DNA of 64,000 bases from Sphingomonas montanisoli (GTDB lineage: Bacteria > Pseudomonadota > Alphaproteobacteria > Sphingomonadales > Sphingomonadaceae). The DNA lies in assembly GCF_008274695.1 (NCBI RefSeq), contig NZ_VTOU01000002.1, positions 620,001-684,000 of the forward strand. Reading direction: 5' to 3'. A model generated the notes under the pieces. That model ran no database searches, was not told the origin of the DNA, and saw only the letters and a program-made list of their open reading frames with translations. Made by a program: the position numbers and the translations under genes. This document shows positions 16,932 through 28,228 of the stretch, piece after piece (positions within the stretch are counted from its first letter, which is position 1; each line of letters begins with the position of its first letter).

Positions 16932-17806
16932 CGCACCCGTTCCACCTTCACGCCCTGCGCGGCGAGCATCGACTGGACCGACATCGGCCCAGCCAGATGT
17001 CCCGCGCCGACCGCGACCAGCACCGTTCCTGGCTTGTCGAGCCGGTCCTTGAGCCACACGGTCCACGCCTCGTTGCGCTTCTTGAGCAGCACCTCGCGCA
17101 GATGCGGGGTCAGATCCTCGTCCTTTGCGAAGCTCTTGGCGATCGCCTTGTCATCGCCCGACGCCCACGCCTTGAGCATCTTGGCATAATCGCGCTTGGC
17201 GTCGCCCGACCCGTCGACGAGGCCCGCGAGCAATTCGCGCTGATCGGCCTCGCTCAGATCCTCGAACAGCTTGAGCTGGCTCGCGGCGGTTTCGAGCGCC
17301 TCGATCTTGCGCGGCCCGCTCACGCCGCTTTCGAACACCGGGGTCAAATTCTGTTCGACGCCCGCGCCGCGCTCGGCGCCGATGTCGCGCATCATCGCGC
17401 CCATCAGGTAGAATGCCGCCTGCCATGTCGGCATCGGATCGAGCTGCGCCGGGCTCAATCCCGCCTTGGCGATCATCGCGGCGAGAGGGGGGCGCGACTT
17501 GGCCGGCACGCGATCGAGGATCGGCGGCAGCGTCGGATCGGGCGGCGGCATCAGTTTGGCGATCGCGGCCGGATCCTTGTCGATCATCGTCTCGATCACC
17601 AGCGTGTCGGCGCTTTCCAGCACCTTTTCCAGCTTGGCGTCGCGCCATTGGAAGTTCGCGGGCAGCGCGTGGATCGTGCCGTAGAGGTAGATGGTCGTAT
17701 CGGCGTCGCCGAACTTCCACATCGCCGGGGAGGCCGCGGCCGGTGCCGCGAGGATCAGCGAAAGCAGGGCGGCGGTGAGCCGGCGAAACCATTTCATGAA
17801 CGTCAT
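16928..17806 (-). CDS. TraB/GumN family protein, exported
   Basis: The product of about 292 residues has a signal peptide (MKWFRRLTAALLSLILAAPAAA after a short lead) and the GumN/TraB-domain hallmarks: MWKFGDADTTIYLYGTIH near the mature N-terminus, then DTLVIETMID, and a C-terminal GTVLVAVGAGHLAG. Members are predicted erythromycin-esterase/Tiki-like metal-dependent proteases or hydrolases. The conserved GTIH and GxGH histidines are both present. The start is uncertain: ATGs at 17806 and 17797 lack a strong Shine-Dalgarno. Confidence 0.82.
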   Translation of the reverse strand: MTFMKWFRRLTAALLSLILAAPAAASPAMWKFGDADTTIYLYGTIHALPANFQWRDAKLEKVLESADTLVIETMIDKDPAAIAKLMPPPDPTLPPILDRVPAKSRPPLAAMIAKAGLSPAQLDPMPTWQAAFYLMGAMMRDIGAERGAGVEQNLTPVFESGVSGPRKIEALETAASQLKLFEDLSEADQRELLAGLVDGSGDAKRDYAKMLKAWASGDDKAIAKSFAKDEDLTPHLREVLLKKRNEAWTVWLKDRLDKPGTVLVAVGAGHLAGPMSVQSMLAAQGVKVERVR

Positions 17807-17872
17807 AATAGGGTGCCGGTGGCCCGATGACGAGTATCGCAATGAAAACACGCCCCGCAGAAACTTTCCGGC

Positions 17873-17937
17873 AATCTGCTTATTCCAAATGCTGTATGTA
17901 TAAAAAATAGGCTTGAAGCCTTAAAAACAAGCAGATT
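17873..17937. promoter_or_regulatory. Structured, AT-rich divergent intergenic region
   Basis: Perfect inverted arms AATCTGCTT (17873-17881)/AAGCAGATT (17929-17937) enclose a second palindrome, AGGCTT-G-AAGCCT (17909-17921), and a TATAAA stretch. The region separates the divergent TraB-like gene from the secreted protein at 17955, so promoters for both must lie here. It is far more AT-rich than its surroundings. Confidence 0.5.
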
Positions 17938-17954
17938 AATGTAGGAGGTGCATC

Positions 17955-18359
17955 ATGTCGGTTCTCATTCTCGCTCTCTCCGTCGTTGCTTCGGCCAGCC
18001 ATCCGGTGTCGGTCGATCACAAGGGCGCGGCTGTGCAGGCGGTCTATGACGCGCGCGTCGAAACGCGGATGAAGACGGTCGGCATGTCGGTCGGTACGCG
18101 CATGGGCAACGAAGCCTGCCGCTGGGAAGCCAATGTCGCGGTCGAGCGGCGCGTGGGCGGCCTCGTGAAGACGGTCGACAGCGACAAGCGCATCACCGGC
18201 CAGCGTCCGGGCAGCTGCAAGATGGTCGGCAAGCATGTCGCGACCGAAGTCGCCGCGCGCTCCGACGAGATCCATGGCCATGTCCGCCAGGTCGCCGAGG
18301 CCGATCGTCCCGCGCTGATCGCCGATATCGAGGCCGCGCACGGCCTGGCGATGAACTGA
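17955..18359 (+). CDS. Small exported protein, unknown function
   Basis: The ATG at 17955 follows a near-perfect Shine-Dalgarno (AGGAGGTG). The 134-residue product starts with a short signal peptide (MSVLILALSVVASAS) and carries two Cys (EACRWE and GSCKMVG) that could pair in the periplasm. The rest is basic and mixed alpha/beta. No family is recognised. The stop lies 6 bp before the start of the porin-like gene, so both may be expressed together from the promoter region upstream. Confidence 0.75.
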   Translation: MSVLILALSVVASASHPVSVDHKGAAVQAVYDARVETRMKTVGMSVGTRMGNEACRWEANVAVERRVGGLVKTVDSDKRITGQRPGSCKMVGKHVATEVAARSDEIHGHVRQVAEADRPALIADIEAAHGLAMN

Positions 18360-18364
18360 TCCTT

Positions 18365-19084
18365 TTGCGGCGGGCGTTTCCCTTCTTCGCGCTCGCCGCC
18401 TTCGCGGCCCCCGCCGCCGCGTCTGGCATAAGCGGCGGTGTGGAGGTCGCGAGCGACTATCGCGTGCGCGGGCTGAGCTGGAGCGACGGGCGACCCGCCG
18501 TCACGGCCAATGCCCGCGTGTCGCTGACCGACGCGATCGACCTCGGCGTCACCGCCGCCAGCCTGCGCGGCAGTGCGCGTCACGGCGGCGCCGATGCGCT
18601 GATCCGCCCGTCGCTGCGCTACTTCCGCAATGCCGGCGCGGTGCAATTCGGCGGCGGCGTCACCGGCTATCTCTTTCCCGGTCACTCGGGGCTCCGCTAT
18701 GTCGAGGGGCAGGCGCTGGTCGGCACTCTGATCGGTCCCGCGCAATTCTGGCTGAGCGCGGATTATGCCCCGCGGCAGGATGCGATCGGCGGCGACAATC
18801 TGCGCATCGCCGCGCAGGCCGACGTGGCGGTGCCGATGACCCCCTTCACCGTCTCGGGTTCGATCGGCCGATCGAGCGGATCGGTGCGCGATGCGGTTTA
18901 CGCGCGCCGCCTCCGTCCTGAGGGCAGTTACTGGGACTGGCGACTGGGCGTCGATCACGTCACCGGGCCGCTGCGCCTGGGCATCGCCTATACCGGCACG
19001 GACATCGGCAAGACCCCACCCGGCCGCTTCGTCGATCGCGACACGGGCCACCGCGTCACCGTGAGCGCCGGCCTCAGCTTCTGA
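18365..19084 (+). CDS. TorF-family putative porin (Gcw_chp-type outer-membrane beta barrel)
   Basis: A TTG start gives 239 residues with a signal peptide (RRAFPFFALAAFAAPAAA). The mature N-terminus, VEVASDYRVRGLSWSDGRPAV, matches the SDYRFRGVSQSD motif typical of TorF/TIGR02001 outer-membrane proteins. Alternating hydrophobic strands continue to a terminal Phe (SAGLSF), the usual signature recognised by the BAM complex. It probably forms a small barrel in the outer membrane. Transport specificity is unknown. Confidence 0.8.
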   Translation: MRRAFPFFALAAFAAPAAASGISGGVEVASDYRVRGLSWSDGRPAVTANARVSLTDAIDLGVTAASLRGSARHGGADALIRPSLRYFRNAGAVQFGGGVTGYLFPGHSGLRYVEGQALVGTLIGPAQFWLSADYAPRQDAIGGDNLRIAAQADVAVPMTPFTVSGSIGRSSGSVRDAVYARRLRPEGSYWDWRLGVDHVTGPLRLGIAYTGTDIGKTPPGRFVDRDTGHRVTVSAGLSF

Positions 19085-19160
19085 TCGGCTCGCCTTGACC
19101 CCTTGCGGCCCCTGCCGCAAAGGGCGCGGGACTATATCCTCCGCGTAAAAGGCATCGATC

Positions 19161-20036
19161 TTGGCCAGCAAGCCGCTCTCGTTCCAGCGCCTGATCCTCG
19201 AACTCCATAATTATTGGAGCGATCATGGCTGCGTGATCCTGCAGCCCTACGATATGCGAATGGGGGCGGGCACCTTCCACCCGTACACCACGCTGCGCGC
19301 GCTGGGTCCGAACAGCTGGAATGCAGCCTATGTCCAGCCGTCCCGCCGGCCGACCGACGGTCGCTATGGCGAGAACCCGAACCGGCTCGGCCATTATTAC
19401 CAATATCAGGTGATCCTGAAGCCCAGCCCGCCGAACCTGCAGGATCTCTATCTGGGCAGCCTTGAGCGGATCGGGATCGATTTCGGCAATCACGATATCC
19501 GCTTCGTCGAGGACGATTGGGAAAGCCCGACGCTCGGCGCCTGGGGCCTCGGCTGGGAAGTGTGGTGCGACGGGATGGAAGTCTCGCAGTTCACCTATTT
19601 CCAGCAGGTCGGCGGCTTTGACTGCAAGCCGGTCGCTGGCGAACTGACCTACGGGCTGGAGCGCCTCGCCATGTACATCCAGGGCGTCGACAACGTGTAC
19701 GACCTGCGCTTCAACGACGCGGGCGTCACTTATGGCGACGTGTTCCTGGAGAATGAGAAGCAGTTCAGCGCCTATAATTTCGAGGCCGCGAACACCGACA
19801 CCTTGTTCAAGCAATTCGCGCAGGCCGCCGACGAATGCCGAGCGCTGCTCGACCGCGAAAAGCCGCTCCCGCTCCCGGCCTATGATCACGCGATCGAGGC
19901 GAGCCACATCTTCAACACGCTGCAGGCGCGCGGCGTCATCTCGGTCGCCGAGCGTCAGGCCTATATCGGCCGCGTCCGCGAACTCGCAAAGGGCGCCTGT
20001 GCCGCCTGGATGGCGCATAACGGGTGGGAGGCGTGA
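19161..20036 (+). CDS. glyQ: Glycyl-tRNA synthetase alpha subunit
   Basis: The 291-residue class II catalytic subunit of the bacterial alpha2beta2 enzyme activates glycine and charges tRNA-Gly together with GlyS. The family motifs are [32 protein letters not shown], the [20 protein letters not shown] class II motif 2 region and [18 protein letters not shown]. Length is normal. The start is TTG at 19161. A dispersed palindromic repeat (20061-20140) occupies the short gap to glyS. Confidence 0.97.
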   Translation: MASKPLSFQRLILELHNYWSDHGCVILQPYDMRMGAGTFHPYTTLRALGPNSWNAAYVQPSRRPTDGRYGENPNRLGHYYQYQVILKPSPPNLQDLYLGSLERIGIDFGNHDIRFVEDDWESPTLGAWGLGWEVWCDGMEVSQFTYFQQVGGFDCKPVAGELTYGLERLAMYIQGVDNVYDLRFNDAGVTYGDVFLENEKQFSAYNFEAANTDTLFKQFAQAADECRALLDREKPLPLPAYDHAIEASHIFNTLQARGVISVAERQAYIGRVRELAKGACAAWMAHNGWEA

Positions 20037-20060
20037 TCCTCATGCCGCTTCTCCCCATCA

Positions 20061-20140
20061 CCGTTCGTGTCGAGCGTAGTCGAGACACGTTCCCACGCAC
20101 CACCCAGCCAACGTGTCTCGACTTCGCTCGACACGAACGG
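20061..20140. repeat. Dispersed CCGTTCGTGTCGAG palindromic repeat, copy 1
   Basis: The arms CCGTTCGTGTCGAGCG and CGCTCGACACGAACGG form an 80-bp inverted repeat, with inner arms GTCGAGACACGT/ACGTGTCTCGAC. A second copy with the same layout lies at 53252-53328 in the dcw cluster. Here it sits between glyQ and glyS. Confidence 0.88.
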
Positions 20141-20151
20141 ATTTCTTTTTG

Positions 20152-22461
20152 ATGACCGACTTCCTCCTCGAACTGCTGTCCGAAGAAATCCCCGCGCGGA
20201 TGCAGGATAAGGCGCAGGCAGATCTGGCGCGCATGTTCGGTGATGAACTGGCGAAGGCGGGCCTCAAGGCCGAGGGCCTGACCACCTACGCCACGCCCCG
20301 CCGCCTCACGTTGATCGCGCGCGGCCTGCCGCTGGAAACGGCGGCTGTCAGCGAGGAGACCAAGGGGCCGAAGGTCGGCGCCCCGCCGCAGGCGCTCGAA
20401 GGGTTCCTCCGCAAGACCGGCCTTACGCAGGATCAGCTGGTCGAGCGCGACGGCGTTTACTTTGCCGTCGTCGACAAGCCCGGACGTGCCACAGCAAACG
20501 TGATCGCCGAGGCGATCCCCGCGGTCGTCCGCGCCTTTCCGTGGCCCAAGTCGATGCGCTGGGGGAAGGCGTCCGCGTCGACCGCGAGCCTGCGCTGGGT
20601 GCGCCCGCTGCAGGGGATCGTCGCGCTGCTAGGCGATGATGTCGTGGCGTTCGAAATCGACGGCGTCGTCAGCGGCGCCGCGACCGTCGGCCACCGCTTC
20701 CACCACAGCGGCCCGATCACGATCGGCAATGCGGATGATTATGCCGCGAAGCTGCGCGCCTGCCATGTGATCGTCGACCCGGCCGAACGCCGCGACATTA
20801 TCCGCGCGCGGGCCGAGGCGCTGGCGGCCGAGGCGGGCATGACGCTCGTTCCCGACGAGGGGCTGGTCGCGGAGAATGCGGGCCTCACCGAATGGCCGGT
20901 GCCGTTGCTTGGCCGCTTCGATGCCAGCTTCCTCGAAGTTCCGCGCGAAGTGATCCAGCTCACTTTGCGCACCAACCAGAAATATTTCGTGCTGAACGAC
21001 GCAGCCGGCGCGCTGGCGCCCGCCTTCATCTGCACCGCCAATATCGAGGCGAAGGATGGCGGCGTCGCGATCACGGCGGGCAACGGCAAGGTTCTTGCCG
21101 CGCGGCTTTCGGATGCCAAATTCTTCTGGGAACAGGATCTCAAGACGAAGCTGGAGGATCAGCTTCCCAAGCTCCAGGACATCGTCTTCCACGAAAAGCT
21201 CGGCACCGTCGCCGACAAGGTGGAACGCGTCGCCAAGCTGGCGCGCTGGCTGGTGGAAAGCGGCGTCATACAATCCTCCCCGGAACGGGGAGGGGGACCG
21301 CGAAGCGGTGGAGGGGGTTCGTCTCCCCACGACGCTGCGCCTGTCGCCAGCCCCCTCCACCATCCTGTGGATGGTCTCCCTCCCCGTGCCGGGGAGGATC
21401 TTGCAGCGCTCGCCGAACAGGCCGCGCGTCTCGCCAAGGCCGACCTCGTCACCGGCATGGTCGGCGAGTTCCCCGAGCTTCAGGGCGTGATGGGCGGCTA
21501 TTATGCCCGCGCCGAAGGCCAGCCCGATGCCGTCGCCGACGCGATCCGCGATCACTACAAGCCGGTCGGGCAGGGCGACGACGTCCCCACTGCGCCGGTC
21601 ACGGTCGCGGTGAGTTTGGCGGATAAGCTGGATAGCCTGATCGAGTTCTTTGAGATCGAGCTAGTTCCGACAGGTTCCAAAGATCCCTTCGCCCTCCGCC
21701 GTGCGGCGCTAGGTGTCATTGCTTTGGCACTTCGGAATAATTTGCGCCTCAATTTGCTCAATGTCGTCGGTGAGCGCTTCAACATTGAGCATTCGACCCT
21801 TTTGGCTGCATCGAAGCAAGAGAGCGGCTCGCCGTTGGACGGCGACTTCCTGCCAGCGAGTTACGAAGCCGCCCAAAAGGCTGTGCGAAACCTCAAGCTC
21901 CTCGACTTCTTCGCCGACCGCCTCAAGGTCCAGCAGCGCGAAGCCGGCGTTCGCCACGACCTGATCGACGCTGTGTTCGCGCTCGGCGGAGAGGACGATC
22001 TCGTCCGCCTGCTTGCCCGCGTGAAGGCTCTGCAAGCCTTCGTCGAGACCGAGGACGGCCGTAACCTGCTCGCCGGCTACAAGCGCGCCGCGAACATCCT
22101 CAAGAAGGAAGCCCCCACGCTCAGCGCGGCGGGCGAGGAGGATCCGGGCGCCGCACTCGAAGACCCGCTGGTCGCAGAAGGCATCCGCGCGCACGAAGCC
22201 TATGACATGGAGCCGGCCGAGGCCGCTCTCGTCGCCGCGCTCGCCGATGCCGAGCCGCGCGCCAAGGCGGCGGTCGAGGCCGAGGATTTTGCGGGCGCCA
22301 TGACCGCGCTCGCATCGCTGCGTGCGCCGATCGATGGCTTCTTCGATAAAGTTACCGTCAACGATCCTTTGGCGCACAAAAGAAAGGCTCGCCTCGCGAT
22401 CCTTGAACAAATTCGTGCTGCAATGCACAATGTCGCCGACTTCTCGCGCATTGAGGGGTGA
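20152..22461 (+). CDS. glyS: Glycyl-tRNA synthetase beta subunit with in-frame repeat insertion
   Basis: The ATG at 20152 gives 769 residues, noticeably longer than the roughly 690 usual for the family. The N-terminus (DFLLELLSEEIPARMQ) and C-terminus (DGFFDKVTVNDPLAHKRKARLAIL) are those of GlyS, including the anticodon-binding DALR-like end. Residues about 375-416 are encoded by a palindromic element (21273-21399) and consist of Gly/Pro/Ser-rich sequence that interrupts the KVERVAKLARWLVES-to-AKADLVTGMVGEFPELQG region. The frame is preserved. Codon usage also turns AT-rich around 21604-21870 and near the 3' end. Confidence 0.95.
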   Translation: MTDFLLELLSEEIPARMQDKAQADLARMFGDELAKAGLKAEGLTTYATPRRLTLIARGLPLETAAVSEETKGPKVGAPPQALEGFLRKTGLTQDQLVERDGVYFAVVDKPGRATANVIAEAIPAVVRAFPWPKSMRWGKASASTASLRWVRPLQGIVALLGDDVVAFEIDGVVSGAATVGHRFHHSGPITIGNADDYAAKLRACHVIVDPAERRDIIRARAEALAAEAGMTLVPDEGLVAENAGLTEWPVPLLGRFDASFLEVPREVIQLTLRTNQKYFVLNDAAGALAPAFICTANIEAKDGGVAITAGNGKVLAARLSDAKFFWEQDLKTKLEDQLPKLQDIVFHEKLGTVADKVERVAKLARWLVESGVIQSSPERGGGPRSGGGGSSPHDAAPVASPLHHPVDGLPPRAGEDLAALAEQAARLAKADLVTGMVGEFPELQGVMGGYYARAEGQPDAVADAIRDHYKPVGQGDDVPTAPVTVAVSLADKLDSLIEFFEIELVPTGSKDPFALRRAALGVIALALRNNLRLNLLNVVGERFNIEHSTLLAASKQESGSPLDGDFLPASYEAAQKAVRNLKLLDFFADRLKVQQREAGVRHDLIDAVFALGGEDDLVRLLARVKALQAFVETEDGRNLLAGYKRAANILKKEAPTLSAAGEEDPGAALEDPLVAEGIRAHEAYDMEPAEAALVAALADAEPRAKAAVEAEDFAGAMTALASLRAPIDGFFDKVTVNDPLAHKRKARLAILEQIRAAMHNVADFSRIEG
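21273..21399. repeat. Palindromic element inserted in frame within glyS
   Basis: ATCCTCCCC (21273) and GGGGAGGAT (ending 21399) are inverted ends of a 127-bp element, with inner arms GGTGGAGGGGG/CCCCCTCCACC. The same TCCTCCCC core occurs in intergenic elements of this window. It has no stop codon in the glyS frame and is translated. Confidence 0.85.
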
Positions 22462-22519
22462 GTCGGTGTGCCCAGCCGCGACGACAGCGGCGGGCGATCT
22501 CTGGAGGAAGTGACGGCGT

Positions 22520-25198
<2,679 letters not shown>

Positions 25199-25220
25199 CG
25201 CCCACCTCGTCTAACCCCTA

Positions 25221-25333
25221 ACTCGTCATTGCGAGGAGCCGAAGGCGACGAAGCAATCCAGGCCCGCACTAGGTGGGCCACGAGCCTCTCTCACGGGGGA
25301 CTGGATTGCTTCGCTACGCTCGCAATGACGAGT
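25221..25333. repeat. Dispersed CTCGTCATTGCGAG palindromic repeat, copy C
   Basis: ACTCGTCATTGCGAG at the left and CTCGCAATGACGAGT at the right end form a 113-bp inverted repeat with the shared GAAGCAATCCA and GGATTGCTTCG inner segments. It lies between the convergent ppdK and OYE-type genes. Confidence 0.87.
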
Positions 25334-25361
25334 GGGGAGGGCGGGTCGCCGCCTCTCCTGT

Positions 25362-26591
25362 TCAGCTATCCAGCGTGTTCAGGTCGGCCGGATTGTAGCT
25401 CATCAACTTGGTGAGATCGCCGGTCTTCACCTTCTGCGGCCAGGTCGCGTCGGTGATCAGCGCGCGGCCGACGCTGACCAGGTCGAAATCGCCGCGTTCG
25501 AGCATGTGAATCAGGCGCGTCATGTTGCTCGACGTCCCGACCTCGGTCTGCAGGCTGACGAAGAAGTCCTGGCTCAGGCTCACCGAACCCACGGTCGACA
25601 CGATCTTACCGGTCAGCTTCTTGGTCCAGCCGGCAAGATTCATGTCGCTGCCGTCGAATTCGGGGATCCAGAAGCGGCGGGTCGAACAGTCGAACAGGTC
25701 GACACCTGCGTCGACGAAGGGCGCGAGGAAGGTTTCGAGCTCGTCGGGTGTCTGCGCCAGGCGCGCGGCGAAATCCTGCTGCTTCCACTGCGAGAAGCGT
25801 AGCGAGATCGGATAATCAGGCGAAGTCCGCCGACGGCATTCCTTGACGATCTCGATGCCCAGACCGGCGCGATCGACGAGGCCACCGCCATAGCGATCGT
25901 CGCGCAGGTTGACGTCGCTCCAGAAGAACTGGTCGATCAGATAGCCGTGCGCCGCGTGGATCTGCAGTCCGTCGAAGCCGAGCGCGACCGAACTTTCGGC
26001 CGCGCGACCGAATGCCTCGATGATGTCGGCGATCAGTGCGTCGGTCGCGGGTTCGCCGCGCTTGTCACCCTTGAGATAATAACCCGAAGGCGACGCTGCC
26101 GGAATGCCGGTGACGTCGTCGGTCGGCAGCGGCATCAGCCCGGTATGCCATAGCTGCGGCATGATCCTGGCGCCGCCGGCATGAACCTCGTCCACCACAT
26201 GCTTCCAGCCCGCGAGCGCTTCGTCGCCGTGGAAGTCGGGGACCGAGGAGCAGAAGCCCGCCGTCTCGTGCGGGATGAAAGTGCCCTCGGTGATGATCAG
26301 GCCGGTGCCGCCTTCGGCGCGGCGGCGATAATAAGCGGCGACGTCCTTGCCGGGAATGCCGTTCGGCGAAAGGCTGCGCGTCATCGGCGCCATCACGATG
26401 CGGTTGTCGAGATGCATGGGGCCGACATCGAGCGGCTCGAACAACGCCGCCGGGCGGAACTCGCCATCCTGGCTGAAGTCGGTTTCGACGGGCATAGTCG
26501 ACGTCAGGTCGCCATGGCGCGAGCGCGAGACATCGGCGAGCCGATCGGCCATATATTTCGCGGAACCGTCAGGCGTCACTGCGCTCATCAT
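25362..26591 (-). CDS. Old Yellow Enzyme-family NADH:flavin oxidoreductase
   Basis: The 409-residue FMN-binding TIM barrel has the OYE signatures: NRIVMAPMTRS near the barrel start, GTGLIITEGT, QLWHTG with the substrate-binding His, and FDGLQIHAAHGYLIDQFF followed by a DDRYGG motif. Such enzymes reduce activated C=C bonds of enones or nitro groups. The N-terminus is about 40 residues longer than the barrel needs; ATGs at codons 2, 14 and 33 are alternatives. It lies 27 bp downstream of the LysR gene, probably in the same transcript. Confidence 0.88.
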   Translation of the reverse strand: MMSAVTPDGSAKYMADRLADVSRSRHGDLTSTMPVETDFSQDGEFRPAALFEPLDVGPMHLDNRIVMAPMTRSLSPNGIPGKDVAAYYRRRAEGGTGLIITEGTFIPHETAGFCSSVPDFHGDEALAGWKHVVDEVHAGGARIMPQLWHTGLMPLPTDDVTGIPAASPSGYYLKGDKRGEPATDALIADIIEAFGRAAESSVALGFDGLQIHAAHGYLIDQFFWSDVNLRDDRYGGGLVDRAGLGIEIVKECRRRTSPDYPISLRFSQWKQQDFAARLAQTPDELETFLAPFVDAGVDLFDCSTRRFWIPEFDGSDMNLAGWTKKLTGKIVSTVGSVSLSQDFFVSLQTEVGTSSNMTRLIHMLERGDFDLVSVGRALITDATWPQKVKTGDLTKLMSYNPADLNTLDS

Positions 26592-26618
26592 CCACTCTCC
26601 CTTTATCGTATTTGCGGT

Positions 26619-27608
26619 TCAGGCCGCGCCCATCAGTTCCAGCAGGGGGCGCAGGCTGGGCAGTCGGTTGGTGCGCTGCCAGACCAATTGCAGTTTCAGC
26701 GCGACGTCGAACCCCTGTACGGGCTTGAGTGCCACCGTTGGCGGCACATGCTGGCGCTGCCCGACGAAACCCATGCCCAGGCCCGCTGCGGCCAGGTTGA
26801 CGGTCGTTTCGGCGGTCAGAACCTCCATCGACATGATCGGCGACAAGCCCGATGCCTGGAAGGCGGCGATCATCGCGTCGTGCAGGTAACGCCCGCGATC
26901 GCGCGACGGCCAGGTCAGCGGTTCGTTGGCCAGATCCTCGATCCGCAGGTCGTTGCGCGCCGTGAGCGGATGATCGAACGGGAGCGCGAGCACCATCGGC
27001 TCTTCTTCGATCAGGTGATGCACGAACTGCGCTTCAGGCAGGTCGATGCCGGCAAGATCGTAGAGGATGCCGAGATCGATCGACTGGTTGCGCAGCCCGT
27101 CGAGCTGCTCCGACGTCAGCATCGGCATGATGTCCAGCTTCACGCGCGGCAGAAGGCGCCGATAGTCGCGCAGCGCGTTCGAAACGGCCGGCGATCGCAC
27201 CGCGCCTTCGTTGATCGCGATGCGCAGCCGGCCTTCCTCGCCGCGCACCACCGCGCGCACCCGGCCGACCGCGCGCTCGAACTCGCTCAGGATCGGCTTC
27301 GATTCCTCGTAGAAGATCCGTCCCGCCTCGGTCAGCGTCACGCCGCGCTGGCCCCGGTTGAAGAGGACGACGCCCAGTTCGCCCTCCAGCGCCTGGATAC
27401 GCCGCGACAGCGCCGATTGGGTGACGTTCAGGATCGTGGCGGCGCGGTGGAAATGCTGTTCCTGCGCGACGACCAGGAAATAGGGAAGATGGCGCAGGAT
27501 CACATGGCGCAACGGCGGGGTCGGCGGCGTCGGATCTGGCGCAGCGACGGGCTCGATCACGCGCGTATCCCCGGCGTCCTGCCAGTCGCGCTCCGCAGGT
27601 TGGGGCAT
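26619..27608 (-). CDS. LysR-family regulator of the adjacent catabolic operons
   Basis: The ATG at 27608 is fixed by the Shine-Dalgarno TGGAGAGA just upstream, giving 329 residues. A Pro-rich lead of about 35 residues precedes the helix-turn-helix (LPYFLVVAQEQHFHRAATIL, then VTQSALSRRIQALEGELGV). The C-terminal effector domain is complete. It is divergent from the operon beginning at 27731 and upstream of the OYE-type reductase gene on its own strand, a layout typical of LysR activators that control a divergent catabolic operon. Confidence 0.9.
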   Translation of the reverse strand: MPQPAERDWQDAGDTRVIEPVAAPDPTPPTPPLRHVILRHLPYFLVVAQEQHFHRAATILNVTQSALSRRIQALEGELGVVLFNRGQRGVTLTEAGRIFYEESKPILSEFERAVGRVRAVVRGEEGRLRIAINEGAVRSPAVSNALRDYRRLLPRVKLDIMPMLTSEQLDGLRNQSIDLGILYDLAGIDLPEAQFVHHLIEEEPMVLALPFDHPLTARNDLRIEDLANEPLTWPSRDRGRYLHDAMIAAFQASGLSPIMSMEVLTAETTVNLAAAGLGMGFVGQRQHVPPTVALKPVQGFDVALKLQLVWQRTNRLPSLRPLLELMGAA

Positions 27609-27651
27609 TCTCTCCACATATAGAGTGATAGGTTTTACCCGTCGGCGTGAG

Positions 27652-27669
27652 ATACCGCAAAGAGGGTAT
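27652..27669. promoter_or_regulatory. Candidate LysR-type binding site
   Basis: ATACC-N8-GGTAT is an inverted repeat in the 122-bp gap between the divergent LysR gene and the operon starting at 27731. Its position suits an activator or autoregulation site. Assignment is inferred. Confidence 0.4.
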
Positions 27670-27730
27670 GCATGTGCATCGGTGCGCTGACTACACATAA
27701 AGGCGCATAAGCAGAATTGGGAGAGCAGCC

Positions 27731-28201
27731 TTGGCGACCTTGGAAGACCGGATCGACGCGATTGAATCGCGCGCGAAGATCAGCGAGCTGCGATCGGCCT
27801 ATGCCCGCTTCGCCTCCAGCGGCAACGCCTATGGCGTCGCCAGCCTCTTCACCGAAGATTGCGTGTTCGATGGCCCGATGGGCGCGGGCAAGGGCCGCGG
27901 CATCATCAACGGCAACAAGGCGCTGGGCGATTTCCTGGCCCCGCAGATCGGCAAGATCGGTGCGGTCCTTCCGCTGATCAGCAACGAGATCATCAAGGTC
28001 GATGGCGATACGGCCAAGGGCTGGTGTCTCATGCAGACCCCGATGGCGCCGGGCTTCGGCGCGCTGGTTTGCGAATATTTCGACGAATGCGTGCGGATCG
28101 ACGGCAAGTGGTTTTTCGCCAAGCGCACCATGTTCCTGTTCCAGCCGGTCTATGAAGAGCGGCCCGCCAATTATGCTCAGATGGAGCCGACCGGCCGATA
28201 A
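27731..28201 (+). CDS. SnoaL-like/NTF2-fold protein
   Basis: A TTG start 6 nt after GGGAGAG gives 156 residues. The pattern LEDRIDAIESRAKISELRSAYARFASSGNAYGVASLFTEDCVFD is the helical start of the SnoaL-like polyketide-cyclase/dehydratase (NTF2-like) fold, followed by four beta strands ending in KWFFAKRTMFLF. Family members include isomerases, dehydratases and ring-hydroxylating dioxygenase beta-subunit relatives, so the reaction cannot be named. It is the first gene of an operon with a barrel-type protein and an alpha/beta hydrolase. Confidence 0.8.
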   Translation: MATLEDRIDAIESRAKISELRSAYARFASSGNAYGVASLFTEDCVFDGPMGAGKGRGIINGNKALGDFLAPQIGKIGAVLPLISNEIIKVDGDTAKGWCLMQTPMAPGFGALVCEYFDECVRIDGKWFFAKRTMFLFQPVYEERPANYAQMEPTGR

Positions 28202-28228
28202 GAGCCGTGTCAAACAGAGGATTGCCCG

